Assembly: GCA_902826615.1 (NCBI GenBank)
Contig: CADEFN010000009.1
Location: 81,625 to 145,624 of the forward strand
Reading direction: 5' to 3'
DNA length: 64,000 nucleotides
From: an uncultured Gemmatimonadota bacterium
GTDB taxonomy: Bacteria; Gemmatimonadota; Gemmatimonadetes; Gemmatimonadales; Gemmatimonadaceae
Positions 46,676 to 54,368 of the stretch are shown here, piece after piece. The notes under the pieces were generated by a model. It did not search any database. It was not told where the DNA came from and saw only the letters and a program-made list of their open reading frames with translations. Position 1 is the first letter of the stretch. Every line of letters starts with the position of its first letter. A program made the translations under genes and the position numbers.

Positions 46676-46745
46676 GCAGATCATTGAGCAGTGGCGCGTG
46701 GCGTACCATGGGTCCGCCCCATAGCAGTCTGCACGCCTGCACCCC

Positions 46746-46806
46746 GACCGCACCGAGCTAGCGCAGATCCCATTTTGAGGCCAAGCTCTCAAGTACCAGA
46801 TACAAG
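46746..46806. repeat. About 62-bp direct repeat, copy 1
   Basis: Shares GACCGCACCGAGCTAGCGCA and the following 40 bases with 57679-57741, with one substitution and a 2-bp gap. Both copies lie beside IS110-family relics. Confidence 0.85.
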
Positions 46807-46814
46807 CACCAGTC

Positions 46815-46950
46815 AAGGCGGCATGAGCGGGTGTTCAGTCCACCTCACCTGCCACGCGAAGATCGCGGTGAGCGTGACGAGCCGCTTTCGTATGCGCGCA
46901 GTGAACGCCAACGTTCAGGCAGAAGCGCGAGCAATGGCGAATCTCCCACC
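46815..46950 (-). pseudogene. C-terminal relic of an IS110-family transposase
   Basis: On the minus strand the frame reads LAFTARIRKRLVTLTAIFAW then QVRWTEHPLMPP. This resembles the extreme C-terminus of IS110-type transposases (…ACMRKLLTILNAM…) and matches the C-terminal part of the relic at 56927-57536. No start, no catalytic part and no second end are present. Confidence 0.45.
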
Positions 46951-47091
46951 ACGTCGCGAGCGGTAGGGCGGGCGGACCAGGCTGGCCTAGCCGGGCAGTC
47001 TCGGAGGAGGCCGCGGGCCGGTCATCGGGACAGGCGCCAGGGGCGTGCCAAGGCCCTCCCGTCGGCCAGCCGCCGCGGGTACACTTACCCT

Positions 47092-47313
47092 ATGCTCGAC
47101 TGGAATGACTGTCCTGCCGTCGAACGGATTCCGGGGAAGGTCAGCGGGGAATGGCTGTTCCGCTCGACCCGGGTGCCCGTGCGTGCGCTCTTCGAGAACT
47201 TGGAGGGCGGTGCGTCCGTGGCCGAGTTCCTGGAGTGGTTCCCCGGCGTGACGCGAGAGCAGGTTGACGCGGTGCTTGAGCACACCAGCCGAAGCCTTGG
47301 GGTCTCCGCGTAA
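47092..47313 (+). CDS. DUF433 family antitoxin
   Basis: 73 residues from the ATG at 47092: WNDCPAVERIPGKVSGEWLF, then RVPVRALFENLEGGASVAEF and a final helix EQVDAVLEHTSRSLGVSA. This is a divergent DUF433 antitoxin (LFENLEGG type) of normal length. It is followed six bases later by a DUF5615 toxin gene that carries an in-frame stop. Confidence 0.83.
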   Translation: MLDWNDCPAVERIPGKVSGEWLFRSTRVPVRALFENLEGGASVAEFLEWFPGVTREQVDAVLEHTSRSLGVSA

Positions 47314-47319
47314 CGTGGT

Positions 47320-47643
47320 GTGAGGATCCTCTTCGATCAGGGCACGCCCGCGCCACTCCGGCGGGCGTTTGGGGCGCACGAGGTGGAGACGGCATTTGAG
47401 CGCGGGTGGGCCTCACTCCAGAACGGAGCGCTGCTCGGCGCTGCGGAAGCGTAGGGCTTCGAGCTATTCGTGACGACCGATAAGAACCTGCGCTATCAGC
47501 AGGATCTGAGTACTCGGGGGATCGCGATCCTGGTGCTGTGGACCACGAGCTGGCCGGATCTCCGGCCGCATGCTGCGGGTGTCGCCGTCACAGGCCTTGC
47601 GATGCGCCCCGGCGAGTATCGTGAGCTGTCGAAGCCGACGTAG
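47320..47643 (+). pseudogene. DUF5615 PIN-like toxin with in-frame amber codon
   Basis: From a GTG at 47320 the frame reads RILFDQGTPAPLRRAFGAHE and ASLQNGALLGAAEA, then TAG at 47452-47454, then GFELFVTTDKNLRYQQDLST and IAILVLWTTSWPDLRPH, ending at 47643. Without the TAG it is a normal 107-residue DUF5615 protein (LFDQG, TTDKNLRYQQ). The position normally holds a residue such as Ala or Glu, so a single base change explains the stop. The antitoxin upstream is intact. Confidence 0.8.
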
Positions 47644-47732
47644 GCGGGGGGGGCCGCATTCATCCCTCGGGGAGGCTAGGGTTAGACGCAATTCAAGTCG
47701 ATTCTAGCATTGCCATTTCACGAGCGTGTTCA

Positions 47733-48014
47733 ATGACAGATGAAGTGTCTCGGTTCACCGAAGAGGAGTTCCGTGCCGCGCTTCGACCGGTAATGGCTTT
47801 GGAAGACATCAATGAGTATGTGAAGACCCTACTCGCCTCTACGAAGGGCGTCACGTCTGAGTGCTACGGCTTTTCCCTCTCTCCGGATCTTCTCGATCTG
47901 CTTTCCTTGGTGAGTGATTCATCCTCCGCCAAGGTCGCCACCATTCTCGGGCTCACCCCAACCGAGGCCAAGTTGCGCCGAGTGGAGTTCAAACGCCGAC
48001 TTGGGCTGGGATAG
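47733..48014 (+). CDS. Small protein of unknown function
   Basis: 93 residues, acidic then helical: FTEEEFRAALRPVMALEDIN, YGFSLSPDLLDLLSLVSDSS and a basic end KLRRVEFKRRLGLG. No family is recognised. Codon use is less GC-biased than in the core genes. It could be a small regulator or immunity-type protein, but nothing supports one choice. Confidence 0.5.
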   Translation: MTDEVSRFTEEEFRAALRPVMALEDINEYVKTLLASTKGVTSECYGFSLSPDLLDLLSLVSDSSSAKVATILGLTPTEAKLRRVEFKRRLGLG

Positions 48015-48070
48015 AGCAGGACACCAGAACGGTCAGGCAAACTGAGGCATGTGGTGGTTTGGTTTCCTGA

Positions 48071-48652
48071 ATGGCGTCTGCTGACGCGGACGATGCGCTG
48101 AGGATTCTGCGTGATAGATCCCCGTTTGGGGGGATCTACGCCATGAACTCATGTGGTGGCCAACCACATAACTTTGGAGTGTACATCACGGCTGGTTGTG
48201 CTTGGGCGGAAGGTTTGGCGAGCTACTACGCACTCGTAGCATTCGCCTCAGAGCTCTCATTTTACCTACAGTACGGAGAACCTCATTCGTCCAGGACGCC
48301 CGGCCAAAACGGGATGCGTGGTGAGGGAGACGTAGCGGCATTCTTGTATGACCTGACCGACGGTGGCAACGGAGAGTCATTTGACCAAGTTGCTCTGCCC
48401 GCGTGGTATGTCGTCGACCTCATCAAGCTCTGTCGAGTCACTTGGAACAATCCTAACTTCTCCAACAGGGTCACCGCGATTGACGCTCTCATCCATTGCC
48501 TGGAAAGAGCTCCGGTGAACGTGCAGAGCACATACTTCGAGGCGTTACGCTTTGGATTGGCGACGCAGGTGACGCCAAACGTTGCCGCTCAGAGCGGCGG
48601 AACTGCAGCGCAGATACGGACGCTCTGGCTGCGCGATCTCTACTCACAATAG
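48071..48652 (+). CDS. Protein of unknown function
   Basis: 193 residues, cytoplasmic by composition (no signal or transmembrane segment). Blocks such as FGGIYAMNSCGGQPHNFGVY, EGDVAAFLYDLTDGGNGESF and TAIDALIHCLERAP are not from a family known to me. It lies just upstream of a small lipoprotein gene (17 bases), so the pair may be co-transcribed. Confidence 0.5.
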   Translation: MASADADDALRILRDRSPFGGIYAMNSCGGQPHNFGVYITAGCAWAEGLASYYALVAFASELSFYLQYGEPHSSRTPGQNGMRGEGDVAAFLYDLTDGGNGESFDQVALPAWYVVDLIKLCRVTWNNPNFSNRVTAIDALIHCLERAPVNVQSTYFEALRFGLATQVTPNVAAQSGGTAAQIRTLWLRDLYSQ

Positions 48653-48669
48653 GTATAGGAGTTGGAAGC

Positions 48670-49056
48670 ATGCGCTTCGGAGCTTGTGTCCTTATCGCCG
48701 CGATATCCACCCTGGCGTGCAACGTCGACCCCGGTGAGCTCACGCCAACTGTCGTGACGGTAGCCGGTCGTGTCTCCGACGCGGCTGGTAGCCCAGTGGT
48801 CGTGACTATCCAGGCCATGGTCTTGGAGTCGTCTTGCGAAAGTAGAGTGATTGCTGTCGAGCCGGACTTGCCGGTACCAACGGACGCCAGTGGTCGCTTC
48901 ACCCTCATCGTACGTACGTTGAGCGCACCTGCAGACCGCTGTCTGCGCCTGACGTTACGGAGGGACAGCAACTCCAAGACCGCGGACTTCGAGAGTGTAA
49001 AGTTCCGATTTACGCCTCAGTCAGACACTGTTCGCGCCGACCTAACGTTTCCGTAG
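48670..49056 (+). CDS. Small predicted lipoprotein with carboxypeptidase-regulatory-like fold
   Basis: 128 residues from the ATG at 48670 with AGGAG upstream. Lipobox ISTLACNVDPG. The mature part (VTVAGRVSDAAGSPVVVTIQ, PTDASGRFTLIVRTL) has the pattern of a carboxypeptidase-regulatory-like or CNA-B beta-sandwich (G-x-V-x-D-A-x-G-x-P-V … D-A-S-G-R-F). Likely surface-exposed. Function is unknown. Confidence 0.6.
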   Translation: MRFGACVLIAAISTLACNVDPGELTPTVVTVAGRVSDAAGSPVVVTIQAMVLESSCESRVIAVEPDLPVPTDASGRFTLIVRTLSAPADRCLRLTLRRDSNSKTADFESVKFRFTPQSDTVRADLTFP

Positions 49057-49251
49057 CTGTTGAAACAGGGATCCTTCCCCATCGAGTCACCGGCCTAGCC
49101 TCACGACTAGTCAGTCACTTGGTGGGAGCACCCCTCAGGCGCGCCGCAACACATAGCAGGGTTGTCTCTAGACCCGTCAATCGTTGCGGGATAGGTTGCG
49201 ATGCGAACCACGGGACATTGACGCGTGTCACGTTACGCGTTACAGTTCCGT

Positions 49252-49533
49252 GTGATCAAGACCTTCGCCGATCGTGAGACCGAGGAGCTCTTCCGCACGG
49301 GGAAAGCCCGGCGGGTGCCCCCTGACGTCGCGCGCCGCGCCCTGCGAAAGCTTGAGGCGGTGCACGTGGCGACGAAGGTGACCGACTTGCGCGTTCCGCC
49401 CGGCAACCGACTCCATGCCCTGAGAGGCGACCGTGCAGGGCAACATGCGATCGCGGTCAATGATCAATGGCGCATCTGCTTTCGGTTCGAAGTGGGCGAC
49501 GCGTACGACGTTGAGTTCTGCGACTATCACTAG
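49252..49533 (+). CDS. higB: HigB-type (RelE/ParE superfamily) toxin
   Basis: 93 residues from the GTG at 49252 (IKTFADRETEELFRTGKARR), the normal start of this family; the open frame begins nine codons earlier at 49225. Blocks VPPGNRLHALRGDRAGQHAI and VNDQWRICFRFEVGDAYDVE are the HigB/plasmid-maintenance killer signature. It cleaves mRNA on translating ribosomes. It is followed 14 bases later by higA; toxin-first order is characteristic of higBA. Confidence 0.9.
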   Translation: MIKTFADRETEELFRTGKARRVPPDVARRALRKLEAVHVATKVTDLRVPPGNRLHALRGDRAGQHAIAVNDQWRICFRFEVGDAYDVEFCDYH

Positions 49534-49547
49534 CTGGAGCGTACTTC

Positions 49548-49862
49548 ATGGCCATTTCGAACAATCGCCCACTTGAGCGCCGCCCGATCCATCCGGGTGA
49601 GATCCTGCGCGAGGACTTTCTCCCGGAGTATGGTCTGTCGGTCACCGCCCTTGCGGAGGCCGCCGGTGTCTCACGCCAGTCCATGAATGAGCTGCTGCGC
49701 GAGCGACGCGCGCTCTCGCCTGAGATGGCGCTGCGCCTCAGCAAGTTATTCGGTAATTCGCCGGAGTTCTGGCTGAACCTGCAGCGGAACGTGGACCTGT
49801 GGGACGCGGCGCAAGGTTTGAAGCGGGAGATGGCACACATTCATCCGCTCCAGGTCGCATAA
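49548..49862 (+). CDS. higA: HigA-type (VapI) antitoxin
   Basis: 104 residues with an XRE helix-turn-helix: RPIHPGEILREDFLPEYGLS, ALAEAAGVSRQSMNELLRER, then NSPEFWLNLQRNVDLWDAAQ. HigA binds HigB and represses the operon. Both genes of the pair are intact, unlike the two DUF433/DUF5615 loci in the same region. Confidence 0.92.
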   Translation: MAISNNRPLERRPIHPGEILREDFLPEYGLSVTALAEAAGVSRQSMNELLRERRALSPEMALRLSKLFGNSPEFWLNLQRNVDLWDAAQGLKREMAHIHPLQVA

Positions 49863-49978
49863 CGGCAGTTGGTACTGACGGTCACGGGAGAGAAGCGGCG
49901 GCAGCGCCACCGCATGTTTTGGAGTGCCCGCCGCACAAGTTGACCTCGCGCCCGTATGCGCACTGAAGGGAGAAGGCC

Positions 49979-50053
49979 ATGGCAGTCGTGAAGCTTCACC
50001 CCTTCCTTCGACCGAACCTCGACGTGCTGTTCGTGGCCCTCAACCCGCCGTAG
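49979..50053 (+). pseudogene. N-terminal stub of a uracil-DNA-glycosylase-like gene
   Basis: An ATG at 49979 starts [20 protein letters not shown] followed by PP and TAG. The [11 protein letters not shown] pattern is like motif A of the Mug/UDG superfamily, from memory, but only 24 residues remain. The next bases lead straight into the truncated regulator gene, so a deletion or insertion junction lies near 50053. Confidence 0.4.
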
Positions 50054-50067
50054 CAGTCCTTTCGCGC

Positions 50068-51318
50068 GTGGAGTTGCTGCGGGAGCCGAGGCTGCTGGCG
50101 CGGGTGCATCGGGCCTTTGTGCTGCTTCACACCTGGGTCGGTCCGCAGCGGCAGGCATTGGCGCACACGCGGCCGGCGCTCGCGCACGCACGGTCGTTAG
50201 GCGATCAGGACGTGGCGTGGTCGGTGCACTGGGCGATGGCGGTGATGGCCGGGATGAGCGGGAATGGAGAGCTCGTTCGCACCCATCAAGGCGAAGCGCA
50301 GCGATTGGCTGTGGAGTTGGGGTCACCCGTGCTGATGGTGCGGAGCGCCGAGGTTGGTGTGGAATGGCTGGCCGCCACCGGCGCGTGGGAGGAGGGGCTG
50401 CGTCAGGCCGGTCGCGCCATCTTACTCGCGCGCAGTGTGGCACCCCACACCGTGCTCCCACGGTTGTTGGTGCTGGCCGCAGTGATGCACCTGGAGCGCG
50501 ACGAAGGGGATGTCGCCGAGCAGTATGTGCGGGAGGCGTGGGAGGTGGCGACTGCCGAAGGGCGCAGGGAGTGGGGCGACCCGCATGCGGTGGTGGCGGC
50601 GTATGTGGGAGTCGGGACGCTGCACCTCAAGCGGCGAGAGTTTGCGAAGGCGGCCGAAGTACTGGAGGAGGGTCTTGCCATCGTCGACCGGCTTGGGCTG
50701 GTGGCGTGGGGAATTCACCGGGTGATGCCGCTGCTGTGCGAAGCGCATCTGTTCGCGACGGAATACGAGCGGGCGGAGTCGCTGTGCCGCCGGCTACACC
50801 GGGAGAGCGAGGCGTACGGGCACGCGCTGGGGCTGGCCTATGCGGCTGGGGCGCGTGCATTGCTCGCTCGGCTGCGCGACCAGGACTCGGCCGCTCACGT
50901 GTCGATTGTTGCCGCGGCCGAGCAGATGGAAGGGATCCCGTTTGTGTTTGCGGGGGCGAGGCTGCGGCTCAACGCGGCCCAGGTGATGGTGGCCGATGGA
51001 CAGCAGGTGGCGGCGCGCGAGCAGCTCCTGAAGGCGCACGCGGTGTTCGCGCGGGTGGGGGCGGTGCGGGAGCTGGCGCTGACGCGGGCGGAGATGACGC
51101 GCGCGGGGATGCGGGCGCGTGACGTGGTGGTGCGCGGGGAAGGTCTGACGGGGCGGGAGCGGGAAGTGGCGCAGCTGCTGGCTCAGTGGAAGTCGAACAA
51201 GGAGATAGCGGTGGCCCTGGGGATTGCGACGCGGACGGCGGAGTCGCACGTGGAGAAGGTGCTGGCGAAGCTTGGGGTGTCGCGGGCGCAGGTGCGGGAG
51301 GTTGTGGACGGCAGGTGA
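50068..51318 (+). CDS. LuxR/MalT-type regulator lacking its ATPase domain, copy 2
   Basis: About 416 residues from a GTG at 50068; the frame is open from 49924 but the upstream part is the UDG-like stub region. It has TPR-like helices ([40 protein letters not shown]) and a C-terminal LuxR HTH ([40 protein letters not shown]). Full MalT-like regulators have a signal-transduction ATPase of several hundred residues before the TPR part; it is missing here. The 3' two thirds are nearly identical to copy 1. Confidence 0.7.
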   Translation: MELLREPRLLARVHRAFVLLHTWVGPQRQALAHTRPALAHARSLGDQDVAWSVHWAMAVMAGMSGNGELVRTHQGEAQRLAVELGSPVLMVRSAEVGVEWLAATGAWEEGLRQAGRAILLARSVAPHTVLPRLLVLAAVMHLERDEGDVAEQYVREAWEVATAEGRREWGDPHAVVAAYVGVGTLHLKRREFAKAAEVLEEGLAIVDRLGLVAWGIHRVMPLLCEAHLFATEYERAESLCRRLHRESEAYGHALGLAYAAGARALLARLRDQDSAAHVSIVAAAEQMEGIPFVFAGARLRLNAAQVMVADGQQVAAREQLLKAHAVFARVGAVRELALTRAEMTRAGMRARDVVVRGEGLTGREREVAQLLAQWKSNKEIAVALGIATRTAESHVEKVLAKLGVSRAQVREVVDGR

Positions 51319-51334
51319 TGGACCAGCGGCGGAC
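50419..51334 (+). repeat. 916-bp direct repeat, copy 2
   Basis: Second copy of 43327-44242. Its 5' edge is inside the coding region, where copy 2 continues a coherent protein while copy 1 does not, so copy 2 is the probable source. Confidence 0.9.
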
Positions 51335-51362
51335 AGCAGATCAGCGGTGGAAGGGGAGGCGT

Positions 51363-51786
51363 TGGACTCGATCAACCGGCAACTGGGGCAATTGCTGGTG
51401 GGCGGGGTGACGGCACTGTAAGTGGACTTGCCAGTGTGCAGGGCGATGTCGGCGGATATGCTGCGTAGCGGTAGGCGGCTCTGGAAGGGGATAGGCGGCA
51501 AGTGCAAGGGTTCTGCTCGCGGCACTTAGCTGATGGCTGTGGCGGATATTGCGGCGAGGTGTGCTGGAAATACCGGGCGTAGGCTGGGCGGTGGGAAACG
51601 GCCAAGTTGGAGCGTGGCAATGGTTTGGCCTCACCGACTCTGAGGTGCGAGCGCTGGCGAGGGGCGGCCGGGCGGGCGTGTTACGCCCGCGGGTGCGGGG
51701 GCGAAACGCGGAGAGTGAAAGGGGGCAGGCAGCCGCACTTTGGGGTGGCGCCTTGGGTGCCTACGCAGCACAATACAGAGTTAGGC
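51363..51786. repeat. Diverged intergenic element, copy A
   Basis: Begins TGGACTCGATCAACCGGCAA, like element B (53937). The best conserved core is 51558-51780, including CGGGCGTAGGCTGG, GTTGGAGCGTGGCAA and GGGGGCAGGCAGCCGCACTT. A hairpin lies at 51672-51690. The copy ends in GTTAGGC (51780-51786), a GTTRRRY-type box, about 90 bases before the next gene. It fills the 540-bp gap between the regulator and the next gene. Confidence 0.75.
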
Positions 51787-51878
51787 GGCACGGCAGGCGT
51801 CATCGAGTCGCAGTACTTTCAACGGCATGCTTGGAGTAGAATTGCCAACTTGCGCTATGCCGATCCGAAGGACCCACT

Positions 51879-52919
51879 ATGAAATTCTCACGCGGGGGAA
51901 TCATGCACGGCCAAGAGCCTTTCGGTGAGCTGGTTCGCGAGTTGCGCGACTTCGCGGGCACTGCAGTGTACTCGGCGCACCTTCGTCCTGCGGATCTGCG
52001 CCGCGTGCTTAGCTTCACATCGAAAGTATCACAAGTCGCGGATCAGGCATTCCAAGACGTTCTCGCAGTGCTCATCGAAGTTCGATTTCTCAAGATCGAT
52101 GATCTTCGGACCGGTCGAGTAATTGACGTCCAAAAGCAGGTTGAACTTCTCACCCTTCGAAGCCGCTATCGCGATGCCGAAGAGATTTGTAGCCGACTAC
52201 ACCATCTAAGCGACCAATTCCGAGATCATATCGTCCCGTTGCTTACTGGTGTCGACGAAGGAAATCAATGGCAAAGTCTCTTCGGCCTAATCAATGAGCA
52301 TGAGGGCCGTCTCATCGAGCTCGTCCGCCATACTGTCTCAGATCTCGCGCTTCTCCTTGAGCGTATTGACGAAACGTCACTCAACGACGTGGTCGAGTAC
52401 GCCAAGCAACGTATCGTCGCGGTGCGTGCGGGGATCGATGAACTCAGGGAGCTTTCGAATCGGATTCTGGGCCTCTCCGGGGAGGATGGCATCTTGGAGC
52501 TGACTGAGATTGGGGGTGTTCCTCACCGTACAAGTGTATTCCTCAACCAAGGGAGCGTTCACGTGTCGCGAGATACCTACAGTGCAGGGCAAGCGGGAGC
52601 CATGGGGCCAGGCTCAGCTGCGCAAAACATGACCTTCAGTCAAGTCTGGAATCAGCATTCAGAATCAATCGATCTGGCGAAGCTCGAGCTTGAACTGTCC
52701 TCGCTTCGCGCAGCAATGCGTGCACAGGCGTCTGAACCTGAGCACGATCTCGCCTTGGGAGAGGTTGCCGCTGCCGAGAAGGAAGCTAAGAACGGGAACG
52801 GTCCTCGTGCGCTTGAACACCTAAAGAAAGCTGGTAAGTGGGCTCTCGATGTCGCAACAAAAATTGGCGTAGGTGTCGCCACGTCTGCAATCAAGGCCGG
52901 ACTAGATGTGTCGGGCTGA
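51879..52919 (+). CDS. Helical protein of unknown function with Gly-rich linker and amphipathic C-terminus
   Basis: 346 residues (a second ATG is at 51903). The first about 200 residues are helical and Leu-rich (ELVRELRDFAGTAVYSAHLR, LIELVRHTVSDLALLLERID). A linker SAGQAGAMGPGSAAQNMTFS is followed by a coiled coil (DLAKLELELSSLRAAMRAQA) and a Gly/Ala-rich helix KWALDVATKIGVGVATSAIK. From memory this C-terminal arrangement recurs in other bacterial hypotheticals with varied N-terminal domains, hinting at a shared oligomerisation or membrane-association tail. No function is assigned. Confidence 0.55.
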   Translation: MKFSRGGIMHGQEPFGELVRELRDFAGTAVYSAHLRPADLRRVLSFTSKVSQVADQAFQDVLAVLIEVRFLKIDDLRTGRVIDVQKQVELLTLRSRYRDAEEICSRLHHLSDQFRDHIVPLLTGVDEGNQWQSLFGLINEHEGRLIELVRHTVSDLALLLERIDETSLNDVVEYAKQRIVAVRAGIDELRELSNRILGLSGEDGILELTEIGGVPHRTSVFLNQGSVHVSRDTYSAGQAGAMGPGSAAQNMTFSQVWNQHSESIDLAKLELELSSLRAAMRAQASEPEHDLALGEVAAAEKEAKNGNGPRALEHLKKAGKWALDVATKIGVGVATSAIKAGLDVSG

Positions 52920-52960
52920 TTTCGGCGCAGGTGCCGCCTAACCTGATGTGATGAGGTGTG

Positions 52961-53878
52961 ATGGTGCTCGGTAGTCCGGCGCTCGAGGCCATCGCTCTCA
53001 TGCACGAGACACGCTGCGTCACGAACGAGAGCATCGTGGCGTGGTGGACTCTTGCGCGCAGACACTTTCCCACCATGAACCTCGACCCGGAGAAGCATGA
53101 AGTAGATCTCGTACGAGCCGCGGCGCTCTGGATGAGATTGACCGAACAGGGGCGAGCGCCGGAGTTCCCATTCGCGTACCGCTCTGCGCTGCGTCTTCCG
53201 AGTCTCGGCCAGCAACCGACAGCGCGACCGGACTCGGGATTCGGCCTGGGTCTCCTTCTCACCTTCTTGGCCCTTGGTGCGCTTGCTGTTCATCGTTATG
53301 CGGCAGTTGGCCTAGGTGTTGTCGCTGCAGTGACCTTCGTGCTCGGCTACCGGCGGTCGGGCGGTGCGAAGAACCCCGGCTTCCTTGCCGAGGATGGCTA
53401 CCTATTTCGTACGGAAGGTAGGAGAGTCTTTGAATGGCATCGCTCAAGGTCCGTGGCCATCGTGCCAGCCGCCACACATGAGGAGTCAATGCCCGATTTC
53501 GGGTGCTACCTGGCCACCCTAAGCAGCGATGGTTCTGTCCTGCACTACCTGTACGGCATACCCCTCACACATCTGTCGAAGACAGACACGGAGTTCTGGA
53601 CGAGCGACGTGATAGCTGCCGCAGATGGGACCAGCTTCGAGGCAACGGTCGACTTCAGCGACGTCGTCCTCAAGTCCTTGGCTGCGCACGCTCCAGAGCC
53701 CGCGGCCAGCTCGATCCGAGCAGCGTTGAATGCGAGAACTGCGGGTCAGACCGTGGACATGGCCAATCTGCGTGTAGACCTTGTCGCCTCCCTAGGGCAG
53801 CTACACCGTTCTGATGGACGTGCGTGGCGACCCCTTGTGGTTCGCAAGGCGACACTTGTCACAGGGGGAGCCGCCTAA
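52961..53878 (+). CDS. Two-TM membrane protein of unknown function
   Basis: About 305 residues from the ATG at 52961 (GTG at 52958 adjoins it). An N-terminal cytosolic helical part (PALEAIALMHETRCVTNESI) is followed by two transmembrane helices (LGLLLTFLALGALAVHRY, VGLGVVAAVTFVLGYRR) and a larger C-terminal domain (GYLFRTEGRRVFEWHRSRSV, TDTEFWTSDVIAAADGTSFE). No family is recognised. Its TAA stop is inside a GCCTAAC box (53873-53879), and another GCCTAAC lies at 52936-52942 just upstream. Confidence 0.55.
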   Translation: MVLGSPALEAIALMHETRCVTNESIVAWWTLARRHFPTMNLDPEKHEVDLVRAAALWMRLTEQGRAPEFPFAYRSALRLPSLGQQPTARPDSGFGLGLLLTFLALGALAVHRYAAVGLGVVAAVTFVLGYRRSGGAKNPGFLAEDGYLFRTEGRRVFEWHRSRSVAIVPAATHEESMPDFGCYLATLSSDGSVLHYLYGIPLTHLSKTDTEFWTSDVIAAADGTSFEATVDFSDVVLKSLAAHAPEPAASSIRAALNARTAGQTVDMANLRVDLVASLGQLHRSDGRAWRPLVVRKATLVTGGAA

Positions 53879-53936
53879 CCACACGTTGCACTTGACGGAC
53901 CGGAGGGGGTCTGGCGCGCCCGCCCGCGGGAGCCGC

Positions 53937-54287
53937 TGGACTCGATCTACCGGCAGCTGGGAAATTGCCGGCGGGGCAGCGTGCGAAGGAGCGGGGCCGG
54001 ATGGCGCGGCTGTATGTGTGTGGCATGTGGGGGCGGTGAGGGTCATCCGGGTGCGGTATGGACGCCGGTGTGCTGGATACACCGGGCGTAGGCTGGCCGG
54101 TTGGTAACGGCCTAGTTGGAGCGTGGCAACGGTTAGGCCTCACCGAATCGGATGTACGAGCGCGGCAATAGGCGGCGAGGCGCGCGTGTTTTGCGCGCGG
54201 GGCGGGGGCGATACGCGGCGAGTGAAAGGGGGCAGGCAGCCGCACTTTGGGGTGGCGCCTTCGGTGCCTACGCGGCAGAATACAAAG
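53937..54287. repeat. Diverged intergenic element, copy B
   Basis: Second copy of the element at 51363-51786. The core 54068-54287 aligns with 51558-51780 almost without gaps. The hairpin at 54180-54198 has the same 19-base size as in copy A but a GC pair in the stem is reversed to CG. The tail GGGGTGGCGCCTTCGGTGCC is shared. The remaining bases up to the nuclease gene (54288-54368) hold nothing recognised. Confidence 0.75.
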
Positions 54288-54368
54288 CTATCCGGCTCGT
54301 CGAATCTCGCCTGCTCGACAAGCACAAGCAGGGCCTTTCACTCCTAGCTATTCTCGTCCAATACTTGA

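Noticed and set aside
47681..47687. GTTAGAC box as the end of a second attC site before the gene at 47733
   Set aside because: No matching left half or pairing stem was found within 150 bases upstream.
50794..51525. Pro/His/Arg-rich minus-strand frame over the LuxR-type regulator
   Set aside because: Low-complexity antisense product; the same artefact appears over the duplicate copy at 43.7-44.3 kb.
53873..54288. Whole segment from GCCTAAC to the end of element B as one giant attC site
   Set aside because: Its length (over 400 bp) exceeds known attC sizes and the two ends do not pair.
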